Source of the DNA: Ruminococcus sp. CAG:254 | GTDB lineage: Bacteria; Bacillota; Clostridia; Oscillospirales; Ruminococcaceae | Direction: 5' to 3' | Assembly: GCA_000433635.1 (NCBI GenBank) | Contig: HF997976.1 | Coordinates: forward strand, 113,997-124,604 | Length of the DNA stretch: 10,608 bases | In this document: positions 1 to 5,070 of the stretch, one piece after another | How the letters are laid out: the number at the start of each line of letters is the position of its first letter | Position numbering within the stretch: position 1 is the stretch's first letter | Program-made: the position numbers and the translations under genes | Notes under the pieces: generated by a model | Told to the model about the DNA's origin: nothing | The model's input: only the letters and a program-made list of their open reading frames with translations | The model's database searches: none

Positions 1-622
1 ATGCACCTGCCATAAACGGATTATCTTCCGGTGCGTTACAGAATACAACCAGCTTAGATGGGCCAACACACTGCCGGTCAGCAGTCAGCTTGGCAGATTC
101 CAGAATAATTTCACCCATCATCTTTACAGCATCCATGTTAATCCCGCTCTTAGTAGAACCAACATTGACAGATGAGCAAAGGCGTGTTGTAATATCCAGT
201 GCTTCCGGAATGGAACGAATCAGAGCAATGTCGCCTGCACTAAAACCCTTATGTACCAGTGCAGAATAACCGCCAATGAAGTTTACACCGCAGGTTTCTG
301 CTGCACGCTGCAAAGTCTTTGCAAACAGTACCGGACTTTCGTTCGGGCAAGCTGCTGCCAGCATTGCAATCGGAGTGACTGAAATTCGCTTGTTAATAAT
401 CGGAATGCCATATTCCTTTTCAATGATTTCACCGGTGGAAACGAGCTTTTCTGCCCGTCTTGTGATTTTGTCATAAACCTTATCGCAAGCCTTATGAATG
501 TCGGAATCAATACAATCCAGAAGAGAAATTCCCATCGTGGTTGTACGAATATCCAAGCATTCATCCTGAATCATACGAATGGTTTCCAGAATGTCCCCGG
601 CATTAAAGATTGCATTATTCAT
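1..622 (-). CDS. UPF0210 (DUF711/PFL-like) family protein, 3' end cut by window edge
   Basis: The first 207 codons of a minus-strand gene are present; the C-terminal half lies beyond the left edge (family members are about 450 residues). The start is the ATG at 622-620, preceded by a GGAAGGG ribosome binding site about 12 bases upstream. The N-terminus (MNNAIFNAGDILETIRMIQD), the segment DIRTTTMGISLLDC and later stretches such as NFIGGYSALVHKGF and SSVNVGSTKSGINMDAV match my recollection of the UPF0210 family, which is distantly related to glycyl-radical enzymes in fold databases but has no established reaction. It follows the ACT-domain gene by 20 bases. The UPF0237-UPF0210 pairing is conserved in many Firmicutes, for example streptococci, so the two products probably act together. 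Family assignment is confident; function is unknown. Confidence 0.85.
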   Translation of the reverse strand, partial: MNNAIFNAGDILETIRMIQDECLDIRTTTMGISLLDCIDSDIHKACDKVYDKITRRAEKLVSTGEIIEKEYGIPIINKRISVTPIAMLAAACPNESPVLFAKTLQRAAETCGVNFIGGYSALVHKGFSAGDIALIRSIPEALDITTRLCSSVNVGSTKSGINMDAVKMMGEIILESAKLTADRQCVGPSKLVVFCNAPEDNPFMAGA

Positions 623-642
623 GATGTTTCTTGTTCCCTTCC

Positions 643-912
643 TTAGATTCGATGCATTGCGTTAAAAATGTCTTCGTGCATGCAGTGAACAGAAAGACCA
701 AGTTCTTCTCCCAATGCCGTCAGCTGATCACTCAGCTTTGCAAAGTCTGCTGTCATCTTTGTGATGTCTACCATCATAATCATTGCAAACATATCCTGCA
801 AAACGCTCTGGGTTACTTCCAAAACGTTTGCCTGATATTCTGCACAAACACCGCTGACCTTATGTAAAATACCAACGTTGTCCTTACCGATTACTGTAAT
901 TACTGCTCTCAT
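643..912 (-). CDS. ACT domain protein, UPF0237 family
   Basis: This 89-residue protein consists of a single ACT domain. It begins MRAVITVIGKDNVGILHKVS, the first strand, loop and helix typical of ACT modules, with the conserved GxDxxGI-type ligand loop at about residues 9-15. The second half (LGEELGLSVHCMHEDIFNAM) fits the UPF0237 subgroup. ACT domains usually bind amino acids and regulate a partner; no ligand is established for this subgroup that I can cite. The start ATG at 912-910 has a TGGAGG ribosome binding site about 12 bases upstream. It lies 20 bases after dapL and 20 bases before the UPF0210 gene, so it is in the dapF-dapL operon. It could be a sensor subunit for the UPF0210 partner; this is inferred from pairing only. 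Confidence 0.88.
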   Translation of the reverse strand: MRAVITVIGKDNVGILHKVSGVCAEYQANVLEVTQSVLQDMFAMIMMVDITKMTADFAKLSDQLTALGEELGLSVHCMHEDIFNAMHRI

Positions 913-932
913 AATAATGATAATCCTCCAAA

Positions 933-2138
933 TTATTTCTGTAACATTTTCTTGAAGCGTTCCATTGCTTCCTTTGTGCGTTCCCGATCACCGAATGCAG
1001 TCAGACGGAACCAACCGTCCCCATTCTTACCAAAGCCTTCGCCTGGTGTGCCGACCACTGCAATTTTATGCAGCATTTCATCGAAGAATTCCCAGCTGGA
1101 CATGTGATTCGGGCACTGGAACCAAATATACGGAGAGTTTACGCCACCTGTATACGGGATTCCCAGTTCATCCATGGTTTTGCTGATAATGGCTGCATTT
1201 TCCTGATAGTAAGCAATGTTCTTCTGAATCTGCTTTCTGCCTTCTTCTGTGAAAACAGCAGCAGCTGCACACTGTACCGGATAAGAAACACCATTGAACT
1301 TGCTTCCCTGCCGTCTGCCCCAAATCTGAGAGATGCTGACAACTGTTCCATCAGAAGCAGTTACGGTCAATTCGTTCGGAATGACGGTATAACCGCAACG
1401 CATACCAGTAAATCCAGCCGTCTTGGACAGCGAGCACATTTCAATTGCACACGTTCTTGCACCTTCTACTTCAAAAATGCTGTGCGGAATATCCGGCTGT
1501 GTGATAAATGCTTCATAAGCAGCATCATAAATAATGATTGCCTTGTTCTGTTTTGCATAATCAATCCAAGTCTTGAGCTGTTCTTTCGTATAAACAGAAC
1601 CAGTCGGATTGTTCGGAGAGCAGAGGTAAATCAAATCTGCATGAACAGAAAAGTCCGGCATAGCTGCAAATCCGTTGGATTCATTGGAATTTGCATAGAT
1701 AATGGTTCTGCCATCCATCTTGTTGGAATCTACATAAACCGGATATGCTGGGTCTGTTACCATAACAACATTGTCATCGCCGAAGATATCAACAATATTC
1801 CCGCAGTCTGACTTTGCACCATCATTTACACGGATTTCATCCAGAGATAAGGTAACACCGTACTGCTGATAATAGTCAGCAATTGCCTGCTTCAGGAAAT
1901 CATAACCTGTACCGCTGTCTTCATAACCCTTAAAGGTTTCCTTGACACCCATTTCATCGGCACCTTTTTTCATTGCTTCTACGCAAACTGGTGCGATTGG
2001 CAGGGTAACATCTCCGATGCCCATCCGAATCAAGTCAGCTTCCGGATGTTCTTTCAGGAACGCATTGACTTTTTTTGCGATGTTGATAAACAGATAGTTC
2101 TTTTCCAACTTCAGAAAGTTTTCGTTAATGGTTGGCAT
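933..2138 (-). CDS. dapL: LL-diaminopimelate aminotransferase
   Basis: DapL converts tetrahydrodipicolinate plus glutamate directly to LL-diaminopimelate, bypassing the acylated DapD/C/E route to lysine and peptidoglycan. The 401-residue product is a fold-type I PLP aminotransferase. It has the family N-terminus MPTINENFLKLEKNYLFINI, the substrate loop around GYEDSGTGYD (71-80), CSPNNPTG (173-180), YDAAYEAF (204-211) and the PLP lysine K239 in SLSKTAGFTG. Length matches the family (about 400-410). An in-frame ATG lies 7 codons upstream at 2159, but the ribosome binding site AAAGGAGAG sits between the two, just before the ATG at 2138-2136, so the downstream start was chosen. It follows dapF by 45 bases and precedes the ACT gene by 20 bases, with no promoter evident between them. 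The pathway is typical of many clostridia. Confidence 0.96.
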   Translation of the reverse strand: MPTINENFLKLEKNYLFINIAKKVNAFLKEHPEADLIRMGIGDVTLPIAPVCVEAMKKGADEMGVKETFKGYEDSGTGYDFLKQAIADYYQQYGVTLSLDEIRVNDGAKSDCGNIVDIFGDDNVVMVTDPAYPVYVDSNKMDGRTIIYANSNESNGFAAMPDFSVHADLIYLCSPNNPTGSVYTKEQLKTWIDYAKQNKAIIIYDAAYEAFITQPDIPHSIFEVEGARTCAIEMCSLSKTAGFTGMRCGYTVIPNELTVTASDGTVVSISQIWGRRQGSKFNGVSYPVQCAAAAVFTEEGRKQIQKNIAYYQENAAIISKTMDELGIPYTGGVNSPYIWFQCPNHMSSWEFFDEMLHKIAVVGTPGEGFGKNGDGWFRLTAFGDRERTKEAMERFKKMLQK

Positions 2139-2183
2139 TTCAATCTCTCCTTTAATCAAATTTCATCATAGAAAATCGGCTTA

Positions 2184-3035
2184 TTATACCGGATATTCCA
2201 TTTTTCCTTCAAAGATGAAGGTTGCAGGTCCAATCATGGTGACAGATTCGTCATTGTGATAGATAATCCGTAAATCACCGCCACGCAGGTGAATCAGAAT
2301 TTCCTGCTCCCGTTTGCAATAGCCGTTCAGAACAGAAGCAACTGCTGCTGCACAAGCACCTGTACCGCAAGCGAATGTTTCACCGCTTCCCCGTTCCCAA
2401 ACACGCATTTGCAGCGTATGATCATCAATCACCCGAATAAATTCTGTATTGACCCGATTCGGGAATAATGGATGATGTTCAAAAGAAGGTCCAATTTTCT
2501 CCAAATCAAGAGAATCAATTTCCGGTAAGAATACAACCGCATGGGGATTTCCCATGGAAACACAAGTCATATCATAGGAAACACCATCTACGACAACTGG
2601 CTTTGCAATAAAGCGGTCGCCATCATCTGCCACCGGAATTTCTGCCGGTTTTAAAATTGCCTTCCCCATATCCACCTTTACAGCATCCACTTTGTTGGTT
2701 GCTTCGTTGACATAAAGGGTTAAGTACTTAATACCGGAGTTGGTTTCCAAGGATACTTCGGTTTTGTCTGTCATGCCGTGTTCGTAAACATATTTTCCGA
2801 CACAGCGAGTTGCATTTCCACACATCATGGCTTCTGAACCATCTGCATTGAAAATCCGCATTCTGAAATCAGCGACTTCAGACGGTAAAATCAATACCAG
2901 CCCATCCGAACCAACACCAAACCGAACATTGCTCATAAAAATAGAGAGCTTTTCCGGGTCGGTTACGGTTTCTTGAAAACAATTGATGTAAATATAATCG
3001 TTTCCAATCCCATGCATTTTTGAAAAAGTCAGCAT
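2184..3035 (-). CDS. dapF: Diaminopimelate epimerase
   Basis: DapF is a PLP-independent epimerase converting LL- to meso-diaminopimelate, the step directly after DapL. The 283-residue protein shows both catalytic cysteines of the two pseudo-symmetric halves: Cys72 in NADGSEAMMCGNATRC and Cys223 in GSGETFACGTGACA. It also has the N-terminal MHGIGNDYIYI and the GNPHAVVF motif (162-169). Length is normal (about 270-285). The start ATG at 3035-3033 is preceded by a strong AAGGAGG ribosome binding site. It is the first gene of the leftward operon dapF-dapL-ACT-UPF0210, and a consensus promoter lies about 30 bases upstream. Having the two consecutive enzymes adjacent supports both calls. Confidence 0.97.
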   Translation of the reverse strand: MLTFSKMHGIGNDYIYINCFQETVTDPEKLSIFMSNVRFGVGSDGLVLILPSEVADFRMRIFNADGSEAMMCGNATRCVGKYVYEHGMTDKTEVSLETNSGIKYLTLYVNEATNKVDAVKVDMGKAILKPAEIPVADDGDRFIAKPVVVDGVSYDMTCVSMGNPHAVVFLPEIDSLDLEKIGPSFEHHPLFPNRVNTEFIRVIDDHTLQMRVWERGSGETFACGTGACAAAVASVLNGYCKREQEILIHLRGGDLRIIYHNDESVTMIGPATFIFEGKMEYPV

Positions 3036-3067
3036 AATACAATCCTCCTTCTTGATACGCTTTTCTT

Positions 3068-3096
3068 ATTATACAAAAAAATCCGTCATAAATCAA
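3068..3096 (-). promoter_or_regulatory. Sigma-A-type promoter for the dapF operon
   Basis: Read on the minus strand there is TTGATT (-35, 3096-3091), a 17-base spacer and a perfect TATAAT (-10, 3073-3068). Transcription would start near 3061, giving a leader of about 25 bases before the dapF ATG with its AAGGAGG site. No operator-like repeat overlaps it. Confidence 0.75.
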
Positions 3097-3155
3097 GGCA
3101 TAATGCAAATTTTTTTCGTTCCGCCAGAAAATTTGGATTCTGTTCAAGAAAAAAC

Positions 3156-3184
3156 TTGCAAAACGCCTGTATATGTGTTATAAT
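3156..3184 (+). promoter_or_regulatory. Sigma-A-type promoter with extended -10 for the gatCAB operon
   Basis: TTGCAA (-35, 3156-3161), a 17-base spacer and TATAAT (-10, 3179-3184) are present, with TG one base before the -10 (extended -10). Transcription would start near 3191, leaving about 80 bases of leader before gatC. The TTG that could open the gatC frame farther upstream is this -35 element, which excludes it as a start codon. Confidence 0.78.
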
Positions 3185-3198
3185 TTATCAGAATACAG

Positions 3199-3264
3199 AA
3201 AACAGATTCTCTTTGCAGTTGCCATTTTTCAAGCAATTGTCGGGAAATCTGTTGAGAAATGAGG
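3199..3264 (+). promoter_or_regulatory. Structured gatC leader RNA with ribosome binding site
   Basis: The predicted leader contains a perfect 8-base inverted repeat, AACAGATT (3201-3208) with AATCTGTT (3246-3253). Enclosed within it is a second helix, AGTTGC (3217-3222) with GCAATT (3233-3238, one G-U pair). The helix ends 7 bases before the GAGG Shine-Dalgarno element at 3261-3264. It does not resemble a riboswitch class I recognise. The pairing is seen in the sequence; a regulatory role is inferred. Confidence 0.35.
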
Positions 3265-3272
3265 TTTTAGAA

Positions 3273-3551
3273 TTGGATTTGAACATGGTTTCCTATCTGG
3301 CAGAACTGGGCAAACTTGCTTTTTCTCCGGAAGAACTGGAACAAATGGCAAAGGATATGACCAGTATCATTGCAATCATGGACACGGTAAAAGAAATTGA
3401 CATCACTTATGATGCAGTCGCAGATAATAAAAATGTCTATCTGAATGACTTGCGGGAAGATTTCAGTGTACCGAGCTTCCCAACAGAAAAAATTCTGCAA
3501 AATGCTGTCAATGATGAAAATTGCTTCGTCGTACCGAAGGTCGTAGAATAA
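3273..3551 (+). CDS. gatC: Asp-tRNA(Asn)/Glu-tRNA(Gln) amidotransferase subunit C
   Basis: GatC is the small stabilising subunit that wraps around GatA and GatB in the tRNA-dependent amidotransferase. The product is 92 residues, close to the usual 95. It has the family helix pattern VSYLAELGKLAFSPEELEQM, the linker segment NDLREDF (58-64) and the C-terminal FVVPKVVE that normally reads FxVPxVVE. The chosen start is TTG at 3273, because a GAGG element (3261-3264) lies 8 bases upstream. The in-frame ATG at 3285 would be about 20 bases from it and would shorten the first helix. The upstream extension from 3156 is excluded because the promoter lies inside it. It is the first gene of the operon gatC-gatA-gatB/aspS, and gatA follows after 40 bases. 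Confidence 0.9.
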   Translation: MDLNMVSYLAELGKLAFSPEELEQMAKDMTSIIAIMDTVKEIDITYDAVADNKNVYLNDLREDFSVPSFPTEKILQNAVNDENCFVVPKVVE

Positions 3552-3555
3552 TAGG

Positions 3556-3591
3556 AAAGGAGATTCACTTTTTATTAAGTGAAAAAGCCAT
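3556..3591 (+). promoter_or_regulatory. Shine-Dalgarno element separated from the gatA start by a hairpin
   Basis: AAAGGAG (3556-3562) is the only good ribosome binding site before gatA, yet it ends 29 bases from the ATG at 3592. Between them lies a perfect 7-base inverted repeat, TTCACTT (3564-3570) and AAGTGAA (3577-3583), with a 6-base loop. Folding removes 20 bases and leaves an effective spacing of about 9. An in-frame TGA at 3580-3582 rules out a start farther upstream. The geometry suggests the hairpin is required for, or tunes, gatA translation. Confidence 0.6.
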
Positions 3592-5049
3592 ATGGATATT
3601 ACAACAATGGGCATTCGTGAACAGCGGAATCTGCTGGATCGTCACGAAATTTCTGTAAAAGAACTGACAGAATGCTATCTGAATCGAATTGAAACATATG
3701 ATCCTGCTCTGCAAAGCTATATTACAGTCACCAAGGAGCAGGCATATCAGGATGCAGAAACTGCACAAAAGAAAATTGATGACGGAACTGCTGCTCCGCT
3801 TTGCGGAATTCCGCTCGCGATTAAGGATAACATTTGTACGGATGGCGTTCGTACAACGTGTGCATCAAAAATGCTGGAGGATTTCATTCCGCCGTACAAT
3901 GCAACCGTTATGGAAAAGTTAAACGCACAAAATGCAGTTATGCTCGGCAAAACCAGCATGGATGAATTTGCAATGGGTGGTTCTACACAGACTTCTGCAT
4001 TTGCAAAGACAAAGAATCCATTCGGAAAAGATTGTGTACCAGGTGGTTCTTCCGGCGGTTCTGCTGCGTGTGTATCTGCTTCCCTTGCAACTGCTGCACT
4101 GGGTTCGGATACAGGTGGTTCGATTCGTCAGCCGTCTGCATTCTGTGGCGTTACCGGATTGAAGCCGACTTATGGTCGTGTTTCCCGATATGGCTTGATT
4201 GCATTTGCATCCTCTCTGGATCAGATTGGGCCGATTGCAAAGAGTCCGTATGATTGTGCCCTGCTCCTGAATGCGATTGCAGGTTATGACCCACATGATG
4301 GAACAGTTTCCAAGAAGCCGGTGGAAGATTATACTGCAAAGATTGGAAAAGACATCAAGGGCATGAAAATTGCATTGCCAGAAGAATTCTTCGGCGAAGG
4401 AATTGACGATAGCATTCGCAATGCTGTTATGGAAGCTGCAAAGACCTATGAAAAAATGGGTGCAACACTGGTTTCCTGCAATATGCCGAGCTTGAAGTAT
4501 GCAGTTGCAGCTTATTACCTGATTGCCTCCGCAGAAGCATCTTCTAACCTGTCCCGTTACGATGGTATTAAGTATGGTCACAGAAGTAAGGTCGGCGAAA
4601 ACTTTAATGAATTGATTTGCAATTCCAGAAGCGAAGGATTTGGATCTGAAGTAAAGAGAAGAATCCTGCTCGGAAACTATGCGTTGTCTAGTGGTTACTA
4701 CGATGCATACTATGGAAAGGCAATGGCACTGCGGCAGAAGATTTCCGCTGAATATGCTGCAATCTTTGAAAAGTGCGATGTTATGCTGACACCGACTACC
4801 CCAACGGTTGCTTATCATATTCATGAAAATATCTCTGATCCGGTTAAGATGTATCAGGCAGATATTTGCACCGTTACTGCAAACATTGCAGCACTGCCTT
4901 CTCTCTCAACCCCGTGCGGTTATGATGAAGCTGGTATGCCAATTGGTATGTCTTTAACGGGCAGACAGTTCGATGAAGCTACCATTCTGCAAGTTGCAGA
5001 TGCATTTTCTCAGCAGTTTACACTGAGAACCCCGTCCCTTTCACTTTAA
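3592..5049 (+). CDS. gatA: Asp-tRNA(Asn)/Glu-tRNA(Gln) amidotransferase subunit A (glutaminase)
   Basis: GatA is the amidase-signature subunit that releases ammonia from glutamine (or asparagine) and passes it through a channel to GatB, where misacylated tRNA is amidated. The 485-residue protein carries the complete Ser-cisSer-Lys triad: Lys78 in GIPLAIKDN, cis-Ser153 in PGGSSGGSA and nucleophile Ser177 in GSDTGGSIRQ. TGLKPTYGRVSRYG (188-201) and the C-terminal segment LPSLSTPCGYDEAGMPIGM are also typical. Length is normal (about 485). The start ATG at 3592 is fixed by an upstream in-frame stop; its ribosome binding site is unusually distant and bridged by a hairpin. It is followed after 21 bases by gatB/aspS. 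Confidence 0.97.
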   Translation: MDITTMGIREQRNLLDRHEISVKELTECYLNRIETYDPALQSYITVTKEQAYQDAETAQKKIDDGTAAPLCGIPLAIKDNICTDGVRTTCASKMLEDFIPPYNATVMEKLNAQNAVMLGKTSMDEFAMGGSTQTSAFAKTKNPFGKDCVPGGSSGGSAACVSASLATAALGSDTGGSIRQPSAFCGVTGLKPTYGRVSRYGLIAFASSLDQIGPIAKSPYDCALLLNAIAGYDPHDGTVSKKPVEDYTAKIGKDIKGMKIALPEEFFGEGIDDSIRNAVMEAAKTYEKMGATLVSCNMPSLKYAVAAYYLIASAEASSNLSRYDGIKYGHRSKVGENFNELICNSRSEGFGSEVKRRILLGNYALSSGYYDAYYGKAMALRQKISAEYAAIFEKCDVMLTPTTPTVAYHIHENISDPVKMYQADICTVTANIAALPSLSTPCGYDEAGMPIGMSLTGRQFDEATILQVADAFSQQFTLRTPSLSL

Positions 5050-5070
5050 TTCTCAGGAGGTCATATTATA

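Noticed and set aside
2139..2159. An upstream ATG start for dapL at 2159
   Set aside because: The AAAGGAGAG ribosome binding site would be inside the coding part, and the family N-terminus begins MPTINENF at the downstream ATG.
3156..3272. An upstream extension of gatC starting at TTG 3156 (131 residues)
   Set aside because: The TTG is the -35 element of a consensus promoter whose -10 lies inside the extension. The added residues have no GatC similarity, and a GAGG site fits the TTG at 3273.
3919..4824. A long open frame (about 300 codons) on the minus strand inside gatA
   Set aside because: It lies wholly opposite gatA, its translation is Cys/Ser/Ile-rich with no recognisable domain, and it has no ribosome binding site. 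The same applies to 5128-5874, 5953-6633 and 7204-7833 (minus) and 1068-1811 (plus, opposite dapL).
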